Shown: positions 43,590 through 54,934, counted from the stretch's first letter. The stretch is 64,000 nucleotides of DNA from Tretioscincus oriximinensis (GCA_022410635.1 JAJVDF010001217.1:133049-197048); one strand, 5' to 3'. Translations and numbers: made by a program. The notes: a model not told the origin generated them from the letters alone.

Positions 43590-44770
43590 CTGAGCCTATT
43601 TCTTATTCATGAGATGTTCCACCATCGGAGGAAGGGCGGATGGGTCTCCCTGCCCGACACTTTCCCTCCAAGCCAAGACCAGCGAATGTGGGTGAAAGTC
43701 CTCCTTTAGGTATTTGGAGTCCAAGTTATTTAGGGCCTTAGGAGTCAGAGTTAATACCTTGAATTGGGATCGGGAGCAAATTGGCATCCGGTGCAGCTCT
43801 TTCAAGTCCGGTAAGATAAGTGTCCAACTAGTTGTTCCAACCAACAGTCTAGTTCCGGCATTCTGCGTCCAGCTGCAGCTTTGGAAGTTATCAGAGCACN
43901 GATTATTGGGGCCAGATTGNCCCTGTCCAGAAGTTGCCATATCTCAAGAGGGATATTTTGGAACTGGAGAAGGTGCAGAAAAGGGCAACAAAAATGATCA
44001 AGGGTCTGGAGCAGAATCCCTTACGAAGTCAGGCTGCAACTTCTGGGCCTCTTCAGCCTTGAAAGGCGACGTTTGAGGGGTGACCTGATTGAAGTGTCCA
44101 AAATCATGCATGGGATCGACAGGGTGAATAGAGAAAAAATGTTTTCTCTATCACACAACACAAGGACCAGAGGGCCCTCCTTAAAACTGTTGGGTAGGAA
44201 AGTGAGANCAGACAAAGGNAAGTATTTTTTCACCCAGAGGGTCATCGGCCTGTGGAATTGACTTCCTGAAGAGGTAGTGGTAGCTAACAGCTTGGATAGC
44301 TTCAAGACAGGACTACACAGGTTTATTGGCACCAAGGGTATAAATGGATACTANGATGGATGTCTGGATGCTGCCTCCGGGATGGAGCAACAGGCAGGAC
44401 TCCTGAGATACCATTTGCAGGGAGTCATGAACAGGAGCANATTTTGCTTTCCTCTGTTCGGACTGCCCAGGTGCATCTTGGGAACTTCTGTGTGGGACAG
44501 AAGGCTGGACTGGATGGGCTGTGGCCTGATCCAATATGGCTCTTCTTATGTTCTTATGTTCTAACCAACAGTCTAGTTCTGGCATTCTGCATCCAGCTGC
44601 AGCTTTGGAAGTTATCAGAGCACAGATTATTGTGGTCAGATTGTCTCCAGAAGTTGCCATAACTGGCGAAGCAGACATGGCCGGAAATAGGCTTTCCTGA
44701 CCACCACCAGCACCTGATCTTAAAGTGTCAGGGCAGGATCCCAGAAGCATCCCAGATTCCGCATTCATCT
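43590..44770 (-). mobile_element. L2-like LINE split by CR1
   Basis: Antisense L2 segments such as AAATTGGCATCCGGTGCAGC and GCATTCTGCGTCCAGCTGC (43590-43937) reappear after the CR1 (44561-44770). About 93 bases before the CR1 recur, slightly diverged, after it. Confidence 0.7.
43938..44560 (+). mobile_element. CR1-type LINE 3' end in L2
   Basis: Starts at ATCTCAAGAGGGATATTTTG in the RT, includes [18 protein letters not shown], and ends with TTCTTATGTTCTTATGTT. Confidence 0.92.
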
Positions 44771-45714
44771 CTTATAGGGCAATTCAGCCCCATTAAGGAC
44801 AGGGGGGCTCCCAACTTTTAGACATAAACTACTTCANGTCTACAGATCCTTTGTGCACTAGGCACATCTTGGTTCGGAGACCTGCCATTTGCATGCACAT
44901 TTGTGGCCTGCCATAGCCTACACGAGTACGCCGGTGGTAGGCCCCTATGCCAAGATCTATCCCCCAATAAAATCTATTGCCCAAAGAGACTTTGAACCAG
45001 CAGGCGTCTTTCTCCAAAGAGCGAAGCCTTCATGGGGCTGAAATTCGGCCACACTTGTTGATTCCCCGTTGCAATTTCCTCCTGCCTCTCTGCGTTTCCG
45101 TGGAGCCAGGCCGGGCACATGGTTTACGTGTGGTGGGGAAATGTTCCCTGAGGCTTCTCCCGGCCCCCAACGTTTTGTTCCGACTTTCTGCGTTTCACCG
45201 GAGCGATCCATCAAGCGGGTGCTGGCGGCGGAAGGGATGCGGTGGTCAAAGGAGCTCGGCAGCCTTTGCAGCATGCACCGGATCCGGGGAAGGGGTCAGG
45301 CAGCCGTGGCCATCTTTGAATACCCCCGAAGGAGGGAGAACCCCCACTTGCGTGCCAGAATGCAAATGATGCTCTAAACCTCCCTGCTCGCTAGGCCACC
45401 AGGCGCGTTGCTTAGCGCAAGCAGGTTGGCAAGCCGGGAGGAACACGAGAACACGAGACCAGGATGCACGTGGCATTTGGAAGTCTCTTTCTGTGCTCGC
45501 TCGGGAGCTTTTTACCAGGCCAGTGTGCAGCTGGGTCTCCGAAAGTAGCACCATCCGGTGCTTTCAGTCTACTTTTAGAGCGAGAGAACTGATCTGCAAA
45601 GGGGCAAGAGGTTTTCTTCCAGCCTTCTCTGACCCTGGTCACAGCTAGACTTTAAGCCAGCCTTAGTCCTGCTGGGTTCTTCCTTTTCCAGAGGGAAAGA
45701 ACTCACCAGCAAAG
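44771..45714. other. Unique CpG-containing intron segment (also present as 46187-47130)
   Basis: No transposon recognised. CpG and GC rise at about 45060-45440. A 130-codon and a 102-codon + strand frame cross it without known homology. Confidence 0.45.
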
Positions 45715-45965
45715 TCGTAAGATGTTTTCTCTTATCACATAACGCTAGGACCAGGAGACACTCCTTAAAACTCTTGGGAAGAAAAGTGAGAACAGACAAA
45801 GGAAAGTATTTTTTCAGCCAGAGGGTCGTCGGCCTGTGGAATTGACTTCCTGAAGAGGTGGTAGTAGCTGACAGCTTGGATAGCTTCAAGACAGGACTAG
45901 ACAGGTTTATGGACACCAAGGGTATAAATGGGTCCTAGGGTGGATGTCTGGATGTTGCCTCCGGG
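45715..45965 (+). mobile_element. CR1-type LINE 3' fragment, truncated by the duplication join
   Basis: RT tail to the GCCTCCGGG point of the 3' UTR, then N and a jump to the L2 sequence. Confidence 0.9.
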
Positions 45966-47130
45966 NTTCTTATGTTCTAACCAACAGTCTAGTTCTGGCA
46001 TTCTGCATCCAGCTGCAGCTTTGGAAGTTATCAGAGCACAGATTATTGTGGTCAGATTGTCTCCAGAAGTTGCCATAACTGGCGAAGCAGACATGGCCGG
46101 AAATAGGCTTTCCTGACCACCACCAGCACCTGATCTTAAAGTGTCAGGGCAGGATCCCAGAAGCATCCCAGATTCCGCATTCATCTCTTATAGGGCAATT
46201 CAGCCCCATTAAGGACAGGGGGGCTCCCAACTTTTAGACATAAACTACTTCAAGTCTACAGATCCTTTGTGCACTAGGCACATCTTGGTTCGGAGACCTG
46301 CCATTTGCATGCACATTTGTGGCCTGCCATAGCCTACACGAGTACGCCGGTGGTAGGCCCCTATGCCAAGATCTATCCCCCAATAAAATCTATTGCCCAA
46401 AGAGACTTTGAACCAGCAGGCGTCTTTCTCCAAAGAGCGAAGCCTTCATGGGGCTGAAATTCGGCCACACTTGTTGATTCCCCGTTGCAATTTCCTCCTG
46501 CCTCTCTGCGTTTCCGTGGAGCCAGGCCGGGCACATGGTTTACGTGTGGTGGGGAAATGTTCCCTGAGGCTTCTCCCGGCCCCCAACGTTTTGTTCCGAC
46601 TTTCTGCGTTTCACCGGAGCGATCCATCAAGCGGGTGCTGGCGGCGGAAGGGATGCGGTGGTCAAAGGAGCTCGGCAGCCTTTGCAGCATGCACCGGATC
46701 CGGGGAAGGGGTCAGGCAGCCGTGGCCATCTTTGAATACCCCCGAAGGAGGGAGAACCCCCACTTGCGTGCCAGAATGCAAATGATGCTCTAAACCTCCC
46801 TGCTCGCTAGGCCACCAGGCGCGTTGCTTAGCGCAAGCAGGTTGGCAAGCCGGGAGGAACACGAGAACACGAGACCAGGATGCACGTGGCATTTGGAAGT
46901 CTCTTTCTGTGCTCGCTCGGGAGCTTTTTACCAGGCCAGTGTGCAGCTGGGTCTCCGAAAGTAGCACCATCCGGTGCTTTCAGTCTACTTTTAGAGCGAG
47001 AGAACTGATCTGCAAAGGGGCAAGAGGTTTTCTTCCAGCCTTCTCTGACCCTGGTCACAGCTAGACTTTAAGCCAGCCTTAGTCCTGCTGGGTTCTTCCT
47101 TTTCCAGAGGGAAAGAACTCACCAGCAAAG

Positions 47131-47561
47131 TCGTAAGATGTTTTCTCTTATCACATAACGCTAGGACCAGGAGACACTCCTTAAAACTCTTGGGAAGAAA
47201 AGTGAGAACAGACAAAGGAAAGTATTTTTTCAGCCAGAGGGTCGTCGGCCTGTGGAATTGACTTCCTGAAGAGGTGGTAGTAGCTGACAGCTTGGATAGC
47301 TTCAAGACAGGACTAGACAGGTTTATGGACACCAAGGGTATAAATGGGTCCTAGGGTGGATGTCTGGATGTTGCCTCCGGGATGGAGCCACAGGCAGGAC
47401 TCCTGGAATACCATTTGCAGGGAGTCATGAACAGGAGCATATTTTGCTTTCCTCTGTTCGGACTGCCCAGGTGCATCTGGTGGGCCTCTGTGTGACACAG
47501 AATGCTGGACTTGATGGGCTCCGGCCTGATCCAGTATGGCTCTTCTTATGTTCTTATGTTT
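47131..47561 (+). mobile_element. CR1-type LINE 3' end, complete
   Basis: The same CR1 as at 45715, here with its whole 3' UTR to GTTCTTATGTT. Confidence 0.92.
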
Positions 47562-48182
47562 CCTTTTGGTTTTCGCTCACACCGAAAACTACCTTTGGTT
47601 TAGATAATGTGGAAAGGACATTTTCTCACTTTGCTGCAGTTTGTTCTTATCACAAGTATCTTATCACAAGTTCGTTTGAAGGCAAGTAACCACTTTTCTT
47701 CTCCTTTCTCAGTGCCCAGGTTTCCTGGCCGTACATTACTGCATGAAAGAGCACGGTCAAAGCCATGCCTATAACTTCTAGCAAGGACATTAAACTGGGC
47801 ACATGTACATAAAATGCAAACGTATGTTTTTTCTGTGGTTCAAAAAAGTCATTTTCTGTGGGGATCGGAAAGCCCCCATTGACTATATTCATTGGAGTTG
47901 TTGGGTATTGGAAATTCTGTAAATGGGTCTGCCAATGAGCAGACATTGCCTCCTTTAGGGAGCTTTTTCCACCCTAATTCTTTGAATATTTTGCCCCGTT
48001 CAGGCTTCCTTCTAGTGGTAAGGAGTAAGAGTTTATCTCCTACACCTCATCCAACTTTGGGCCGTTGAGGCTGTTTTTAAGCTTGATTTCAATCTTGCCC
48101 TGATACCTGCTGGCTGTCATTTTAATTATGCTTTCACTCCAGTTCTTTGAATATTTGAATTTTTTGGAGTTCTGCCATCATA
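47562..48182. other. No feature confirmed; possible LINE coding remnant
   Basis: The reverse strand around 47700-47940 has a run that includes VLFHAVMYGQETWALRK. This resembles the endpoint of some LINE RT frames (YGSETWAL-like), but no other family features were seen. Confidence 0.4.
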
Positions 48183-49092
48183 AGATCATAAGTACATAAG
48201 AAGATCCATACTGGATCAGGCCACAGCCCACCTAGTCCAGCCTTCTGTCCCACACAGAGGCTCCCAAGATGCACCTGGGCAGCCTGAACAGAGGAAAGCA
48301 AAATATGCTCCTGTTCATGACTCCCTGCAAATGGTATTTCAGGAGTTCTGCCTGTGGCTCCATCCCGGAGGCAACATCCAGACATCCATCCTAGTATCCA
48401 TTTATATCCTTGGTGTCCATAAACCTGTCTAGTCCTGTCTTGAAGCTATCCAAGCTGTTAGCTACCACNACCTCTTCAGGAAGTAAATTCCACAGGCCGA
48501 TGACCCTCTGGGTGAAAAAATACTTTCCTTTGTCTGTTCTCACTTTTCAACCCACAGGTTTAAGGAGGACCCCCTGGTCCTTGTGTTGTGTGACAGAGAA
48601 AACATTTTTTCTCTATTCACCCTGTCCACCCCATGCAGGATTTGGTAGACTTCAATCAGATCACCCTTCAAACGTGGCCTTTCAAGGCTGAGGAGACGCA
48701 GACGTTGCAGCCTGACTTCATACGGGATTCTGCTCCAGACCCTTGATCATTTTTGTTGCCCTTTTCTGCNCCTTCTCCAGTTCCACAATATCCCTCTTGA
48801 GATGTGGTGACCAGAACTGAACACAGGATTCCAAATGTGGCCTCACCACAGATTTATAAAGAGGCAAAACAACATTTGCTGACTTGTTTTCGATTCCTTT
48901 CCTAATTATTCCCAACATGGGATTTGCCTTTTTTGCTGCTGCTGCACACTGGGTTGACATCTTCATCGAATGGTCCACCAACAACCCAAGATCCTCTTCT
49001 TGCTCGGTTACAGGAAGCTCTTGAGTTCCCATCAGGTGGTAGGAGTATTTTGGGTTCTTTGCCCCAATATAAAGCTTACATTTTCCCATCTT
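48183..49092 (-). mobile_element. Longest CR1-type LINE copy, RT C-terminus and 3' UTR
   Basis: The reverse strand keeps an open stretch of 123 codons with EQEEDLGLLVDHSMKMSTQC, KSVVRPHLESCVQFWSPHLK and [14 protein letters not shown], followed in a shifted frame by the common tail and 3' UTR. It is not a functional gene: there is no catalytic palm domain or endonuclease. Confidence 0.92.
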
Positions 49093-49099
49093 CTAATTA

Positions 49100-49310
49100 G
49101 AACATCTTAAGAAGAGCCCTGCTGAATGGGGCCACAGCATCGTGTAATCCAGCCTTCTGTCTCGCCCAGTGGACCACCAATTGCACCTGTGAAACCCTCA
49201 TCTGCATATGGCATTTCAGAAATCCTGCCTGTTGCGATATCCCGGAGGTAGGATCAAAAGATCCATCCTAGTAGCTGTTGACACACCTGTCTTCCATGCA
49301 TTTCTCTAAA
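49100..49310 (-). mobile_element. CR1 3' UTR fragment of a different subfamily
   Basis: Forward CAGCCTTCTGTCTCGCCCAG and TGGCATTTCAGAAATCCTGC. Confidence 0.7.
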
Positions 49311-49312
49311 CT

Positions 49313-49665
49313 AGACTGACCAGATTTTCAGAGGCCCAAACCCGGGTAATTAATATTCATGCTGATTTGCAAATCACCCACCAACATGCACTCGCCTCCG
49401 AAATTCCCACCCAAGAAACTTGTGAAGCGCCTGAGAATTCTTTTAAAGTGTGTGAGAATTCTTTTAAAGTGTGTGAGAATTCTTTTAAAATGNGTGAGAA
49501 TTTTTTNAAGTGTGAGAATTTTTTTAAATATGTGAGAAATTTTTGTAGTGTGTGATTTTTTTTTTTAACTTTTTAATGTGGGCGGGATGCCTTCAGGGGC
49601 TGGCCCCATATGCTAGAGCCCCCTAGTGGTGGTGCAGTGGATTTTCTTTTTTTNAAAAAAATTCT
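49313..49665 (+). mobile_element. Element D, partial copy
   Basis: TAGACTGACCAGATTTTCAG at the left end, TTAATATTCATGCTGATTTGC, then at least four GTGTGAGAATTCTTTT repeats and a CCCCTAGTGGTGGTGCAGTG segment. Confidence 0.75.
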
Positions 49666-49667
49666 AT

Positions 49668-49930
49668 CACCACTTCTTCTGGAGGTAAATTCCACAGACC
49701 ATAGAGTGGCTCCCAGTCCGAGTGGTGTGTGATAGATAAAATATTTTTTTCTCCTTTTCCTCCTTTTCCACCTCATGCGTGATTTTTAGACACTTCGATC
49801 AGATCACCTCTTTTAAGGCTGAAGAGACCTAGATGTTGCAGCCCGATTTCCTAAGGGATTTTCGTTCCAGATTCTTGGTGCACCTTCTCCAGTTCCACAA
49901 TATCTTTTCAAAAGTGTGGTGACCGGAATT
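49668..49930 (-). mobile_element. CR1 coding fragment
   Basis: Forward CTTCTGGAGGTAAATTCCAC and CTGAAGAGACCTAGATGTTGC are antisense CR1 tail sequence. Confidence 0.7.
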
Positions 49931-50317
49931 GATTTGAATTCGTGGTGGAAACCCTTCCGTCCTTCCTTCCCTTTTTGGGGTGATGGGAGGAAAGCAATTA
50001 GTGCCACCAATATCAAGGTTACATTTTATTCCCTTTCCTATCTGTTGCTGCTTTCTTAGTTTGCGAAGATCTCCGTCCAGACGACTGCCGGCCCAGGTTT
50101 TCCCGCTTAATTTTATTTCTTGGCTCTTGCAGGCAATTGAGTGTGATGCTTCTTGCTTTTAATTGAGTTAGCCCGCTTAATAGGTAGCCTGCATTCTGGG
50201 ATTTAATAAGTGTGGAAGATTTTTCATTCTGCCTCTCTTGCTGCCTCTTGGTAGGATTTCATTACTGGCTTCTGAATGTATGTTCAGGGCTAGAGGTTCC
50301 CCATTCCTCCGGCCTTA
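49931..50317. other. No feature recognised
   Basis: Apparently unique intronic DNA. Confidence 0.45.
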
Positions 50318-50372
50318 GGCTGACCAGGTGTTCTGAGGCCCAGACTAGAGTCATTAATATTCATCCTTTATA
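50318..50372 (+). mobile_element. Element D left-end fragment
   Basis: TTAGGCTGACCAGGTGTTCTG and GTCATTAATATTCATCC match the left end at 49313; the copy then breaks into (TA)n. The remainder may be the fragment at 51461. Confidence 0.65.
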
Positions 50373-50644
50373 TATATATATATTTATTATGAATGTGATG
50401 TTATAAACATACATCTATAGATCTTACCAAAATAGAATCATCCATACAATTATAAAACACACAGGAGATAACATCCACAATACACAAAAACTATTGAAAC
50501 CCAAAACCTACCGTAAAAACACAAACACACCATTCCCCCTTGAACGTTGGAACGGATAAAAAGTATTTATTTGAATGCAAATCAGAGATCATCTTAATAG
50601 GATGCTTCAAAATAGGATAATGATCTCTGGTGACACCGACAGTA
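50373..50644. other. AT-rich unassigned DNA
   Basis: A (TA)n at 50370-50382, then A-rich DNA with no recognised repeat. Confidence 0.4.
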
Positions 50645-51076
50645 ATAAGAACGTAAGAGCATAAGAAGAGCCACACTGGGTCAGGCCACAGCCCACCAGG
50701 TCCAGCCTTCTGTCCCACACAGAGGCTCCCAAGATGCACCTGGGCAGCCTGAACAGAGGAAAGCAAAATATGCTCCTGTTCATGACTCCATGCAAATGGC
50801 ACTTCAGGAGTCCTGCCTGTGGCTCCATCCTGGAAGCAGCATCCAGACATCCATCCTAGTATCCATTTATACTCTTGGTGTCCATAAACCTGTCTAGTCC
50901 TGTCTTGAAGCTATCCAAGCTGTGAGCTACCACCACCTCTTCAGGAAGTAAATTCCACAGGCCGATGACCCTCGGGGTGAAAAAATACTTTCCTTTGTCT
51001 GTTCTTACTCTTCTGCCCATCAGTTTCAAGGAGGGCCCTCTGGTCCTTGTGTTGTGTGAAAGAGAAAACATCCTTT
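50645..51076 (-). mobile_element. CR1-type LINE 3' end
   Basis: Forward AGAACGTAAGAGCATAAG to GAAAGAGAAAACATCCTTT. It is cut by a GAA tract and SINE-A at 51077. Confidence 0.9.
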
Positions 51077-51398
51077 NGAAGAAGAAGAAGAAGAAGAAGA
51101 AGAAGAAGAAGAAGAAGAACGTGGTTCTTATACCCCACTTTTCTCAAAGCGGCTTCCAAGGATATATTTTGCCCAAAGGCTTCCATTCTATCTACCCCAC
51201 CAGGCTCTGGTGGTTCCCATGTATCTACTTGCAGTCAGTTGCAATTTCTTGCAGTTCCTGCTTTCGAATAGCTGGGTTGGCCAGAGCTACAGGCTACTGG
51301 AAGGTGCTCAGCCCTCCCTACGTCCTACACAGGGCTTCGAAACCCCATCGCTCAGGCGAGAGACGAATTCCTAAGAGACTGAGCTATCCGTGCCAAAG
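51077..51398 (-). mobile_element. SINE-A with (GAA)n tail
   Basis: (GAA)13-like tail at 51078-51118, then a reverse SINE-A ending in AGAGACTGAGCTATCCGTGCC. Confidence 0.9.
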
Positions 51399-51460
51399 AT
51401 CTACTGTCCATTTGCTCTTATGTTTCCATCCTCTATTTTGGTAAGATCTATATATATGTG

Positions 51461-51842
51461 CAAATTAGCATGAATATTAGCGTGGATATAAACAATTAAT
51501 ATTCATGCTAATTTGCATATCCGTGAATTTCCAAGTCCCCCGCCAACATGCATACTCCTCCGAAATCCCTGCCAGAGAAATCTGCGAAGCACGTGAGAAT
51601 TTGTCGTACAGTATGAGAATTTGTCAAAGTGCACAAGAAATTTGATTTCTTTATTTATTTTTTACTGAGGGCAGGGTCCCTTCAGGAGCTAGCCAAGGTT
51701 TCTAGAGTCCCCTAGTGGTGGTGCAGTGAATTTAAAAAAATACAAAAATGGGGAAATTGCCCTCAGATGGGAGGGCAGGGTAGACACCCCAAAACCGGGT
51801 CTCTCCCCCCCACCAAGGTGTTATTCTACCCTCCTATCCACC
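51461..51842 (+). mobile_element. Element D, body and right part
   Basis: TTAATATTCATGCTAATTTGC, two degraded GTGAGAATTTGTC repeats, CCCCTAGTGGTGGTGCAGTG, CAGGGTAGACACCCCAAAAC and ATTCTACCCTCCTA. A second inverted ATATTCATGC-like piece at the left looks like a palindromic end. Confidence 0.7.
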
Positions 51843-51894
51843 TTAATGATAGTTGACTTAATTATTGGTGTAATGTTTAAAGTGCTGGGCTCAT

Positions 51895-52082
51895 AAAAAC
51901 ATACAAACATAAGAAGAGCCACACTGGATCGGGCCAGAGCCCACCTAGTCGAGCCTTCTGTCCCACACAGAGGCTCCCAAGATGCACCTGGGCAGCCAGA
52001 TCAGAGAAAAGCAGAATATGCCCCTGTTCATAACTCCCTGCAAATGGTATCTCAGGAGTCCTGCCTGTTGCTCCATCCCAGA
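51895..52082 (-). mobile_element. CR1-type 3' UTR
   Basis: Forward ATACAAACATAAGAAGAGCC to TCCTGCCTGTTGCTCCATCC. Confidence 0.85.
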
Positions 52083-52260
52083 CTCTTCTCTGATAGTCTC
52101 CAGGTTCGAATCCACCCTCCTCCAGCTCGGTGACCCTGGACCAGTCACAGTTCTTTAGAACTCTCTCAGCCCCGCCTGCTTCACAGGGCGTCAGTTGTGG
52201 AGACAGCAACAAAAGCTATGTACACCGTCCTTTGGTGAAAAGGGCGTTATAAATAAGTGG
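52083..52260 (+). mobile_element. SINE-B, single core
   Basis: B-box-like CAGGTTCGAATCCACCC, core CCTGGACCAGTCACAGTTC, and a 3' end with AAGGGCGTTATAAATAAG. Confidence 0.85.
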
Positions 52261-52574
52261 GATTATTGTTATAACTCTGTAATAACAGTTTTGTAGGCAA
52301 CAAACATTCACTATTNACTTTACCGGATATTTTGATTTTGCAAATTAATTTTCACTGATGTCTTGGTTGCATGTCCCTGAGTCGCATCCCAGTGCAGGGG
52401 CATCGGCAAGAGAAGCTTAAAAAACCTCAAGCTCCAGTTTATTCCTTGACAACAACAATTGTGAATATCCAGATGGGTGTATTAAGGGGAATCAGAACTG
52501 GAAACTTCCATTACTGCGTGAAGGAGGTGATAAGTAAACCTACTTAAAAAATGAAGAATAGGAGGAGAGGAAAG
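52261..52574. other. No feature recognised
   Basis: AT-rich intronic DNA. Confidence 0.45.
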
Positions 52575-52745
52575 AGTTGTTTCCTATGCCCCTCTTTTCT
52601 CAACCCGAAGGAAATCAAAGCAGCTCCCATAACCTTCTGTTCTTCTCTTCACAACAGATATCTTGTGAAGTAGGTGGAGCTGAGAGAGCTGTGAAGAACT
52701 GTGACTAGCTCAAGGTCACCCACCTGGTTTTTTGTGGAGGAGGGC
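52575..52745 (-). mobile_element. Sauria-type SINE, reverse
   Basis: Forward TCTTCACAACAGATATCTTG and CAAGGTCACCCACCTGG, another SINE subfamily, with an AACCCGAAGGAAATCAAAGC 3' end. Confidence 0.75.
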
Positions 52746-52771
52746 ATTAACTTGACTCGGAGATTTCCAGA

Positions 52772-52822
52772 TGATGATGATGATGATGATGATGATGATA
52801 ATAATAAGAATAAGAATAAGAA

Positions 52823-52853
<31 letters not shown>

Positions 52854-52882
52854 AAGAAGAAGAAGAAGAAGAAGAAGAAGAA
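52772..52882 (+). repeat. (GAT)n-(AATAAG)n-(GAA)n compound microsatellite
   Basis: (GAT)9-like run, then AATAAG units, then (GAA)n for about 55 bases: the tail of the following SINE grown in stages. Confidence 0.95.
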
Positions 52883-53068
52883 GGTTCTCATATCTCATCT
52901 TAGAAAGGGACTCAAAGCGGCTTACAAGGATATATTTTGCCCGAAGGCTCACATTCTATCTTCCCCACCAGGCTGTGGTGGTTCCCATGTATCTATTTGC
53001 AGTCAGTTGCCATTTCTTGCAATTCTTGCTTTCGAATAGCTGGGTTGGCTAGAGCTACAGGCTAGTGT
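52883..53068 (-). mobile_element. SINE-A, 3' half
   Basis: Forward AAAGCGGCTTACAAGGATAT to AGCTACAGGCTAGTG; the tRNA-like head is absent. Confidence 0.88.
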
Positions 53069-53221
53069 ATCTTTTCCAGGCAGAATCTTTCCCAGGCTTC
53101 AAACAGATTGATGGGTTTTGGCTTAGCTGGGAATCCAGAGTGTATCAGATGCAGCTTGGGTTTTGAACTTGATTTCTGCCCTTGCCATCATGGTTTATAT
53201 GCTGGAACAATCAAAAGCATA

Positions 53222-53815
53222 GCATTCTAGAACTGGAAGGGACCTCTGGTTCATGAGTTCCAACCCCCTGCTTAATGCAGGATCCACTAAACCACCCTAG
53301 CCAGATGGATGCCCTGCCTCTGTTTGAAGGCTTCGAGCAAAGGCAAAGTCACCACCTCCTTTGTCAAACTGTTCCACTGGTTTATCATTTTTGAAATTTA
53401 ATCTGAATCTCCTCCCCTGCAGTTTCATCCCATTATTTCTAATCCTTCCATGTGCCAATGAGAACACGGCTGATCCCTCTGCTCTATGAAAAGCCCTTCA
53501 GATATTTGTAGGCAGCTATCAGGTCTCCTCTCCGTCTTCTCTTTTGCAGACTAAACATCCCCAGATCCTTTAACCCTTCCTCATAGGACCTCATGGTCTC
53601 CAGACCACACACCATCCTTTTGAACTTGCTCTGGTTTATCAATGTCCTTTTTAAACTGGGCCCCCCAGAACTGAACACAGGATTCCATGTGTGGTCTGAC
53701 CAAAGTACTGTAGAGAGGAATAATTACTTCATGCTAATGGAGATTCTATGNGCCTCTTAATACACCCCAGGATTGTGTTTGCCTTTTTTGCAGCTGCTTC
53801 ACCTTGTTGACACAT
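53222..53815 (-). mobile_element. CR1 LINE (ATTCTATG-ended type)
   Basis: Forward AGCATTCTAGAACTGGAAGG, then antisense coding blocks with TTTCATCCCATTATTTCTAA and GCAGCTGCTTCACCTTGTTG. Confidence 0.85.
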
Positions 53816-54394
53816 TTCTGTGTTTCTGAATTTCTTGCTGCAGAACCAAATAGCTGGATTTTTGTTTTAAAAAAATAAATACCTTCCGCCTGTCTCTACA
53901 CCGGTTGAACTGCTGTGAATGTTGTTCTGTAGCAAAAGCAGATTTACACGGCTAGAACACTATTGGACTATTTTCCAAGAGGGGAAAAAAATCTGCTTTC
54001 CTCCTTTAATCTACTCTTGCTTGCTACTCTACCAGCCAGTATATAATTTGGGATTTCTGATTCTATGTCGCGCCCCCTCTGTTTTCACACCTCTTGCTGG
54101 GAAGAGAAGAGAAAAGGAAAAGAACAACCCCCAGAAAAGAATAAATGTAGTCTCGGGGAGTCAGTTTGCTAGTGGCACCAAGCTGAGATGGAGCCAGGGA
54201 TATTTAAGATGCGCTGAACTGTAAACAAGGAAATCCACAATGAGCAATTCCTTTTGAAAAGGCCGTAATACCATTGGAGGAATCCAGTTAGATTAGATCC
54301 TGTCTCAGTCAGTGTCCCAGGCTTCTGGGCCTCTCGGGCAGAAGGCAAAAGGGAGATCCTAACTACGAATGACTTTAACGTGGGTCAGTGACTT
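53816..54394. other. No feature recognised
   Basis: Apparently unique intronic DNA of ordinary composition. Confidence 0.45.
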
Positions 54395-54915
54395 TTTAAA
54401 TGGCACGGCGGTGCAGAGGTTAAGAACGAGGGTCTTTCAATGGAGAGGTCAGTGTTTGAGGCCTCATGTGTCTGCCGTGAAGGGGAGTGTGTGCCCTCTA
54501 CTGGCCTTAGCTTCAGCCAACCTAGCTGTTGGAAAGCAAGTAATTTGCAAGTAGATTCATAGCCGCCGTCCTTCCATGAGGTGGGAAAAAGATATGATGT
54601 AAGCCTTTGGGCAAAAAAATAGTTTATAAGCCACTCCCTTTACTGGCCTCGGCTTCAGCCAACCTAGCTGTTCAAAAGCAAGTGGACGAATAGGTACTAT
54701 TACACAGTGTGATGAGGGACAATAGATACAGAGGTACAAAATAGTCCTAGTATAAAAAACCAGTTCTTCTTCTTCTTCTTCTTCTTTTTCTTCTTTTTCT
54801 TCTTTTTCTTCTTCTTCTTCTTCCTCTTCCTCGTCTTCCTCTTCCTCTTCTTCCTCTTCTTCCTCTTCTTCCTCTTCTTCCTCTTCTTCCTCTTCTTCTT
54901 CCTTCTCCTCCTAAA
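54395..54915 (+). mobile_element. SINE-A-related element with partial repetition and CTT tail
   Basis: Head GGCACGGCGGTGCAGAGGTT. CTTCAGCCAACCTAGCTGTT occurs at about 54511 and 54652, so part of the body is duplicated. The tail (54762-54915) alternates CTT and CTTCCT. Confidence 0.75.
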
Positions 54916-54934
54916 GGTAACTAGAACCCAACTC

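Larger units (their letters stand above)
44551..47381 (+). repeat. 1,416-bp direct tandem duplication (two copies)
   Basis: Copy 1 is 44551-45965 and copy 2 is 45967-47381, offset exactly 1,416, apparently identical apart from an N at 44837 in copy 1. A single N (45966) sits at the join. Each copy begins in the tail of one CR1 and ends in the 3' UTR of another, so the right copy continues naturally into CR1 sequence at 47382. Confidence 0.95.

Noticed and set aside
44977..45369. 130-codon frame, repeated at 46393-46785
   Set aside because: Identical in both copies only because the DNA is duplicated; no homology recognised, and not enough evidence for an exon.
48718..49089. 123-codon reverse-strand frame resembling a reverse transcriptase
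   Set aside because: It is only the C-terminal part of a CR1 LINE, without catalytic palm motifs or endonuclease and with frameshifts after it. Annotated as a mobile element, not a gene.
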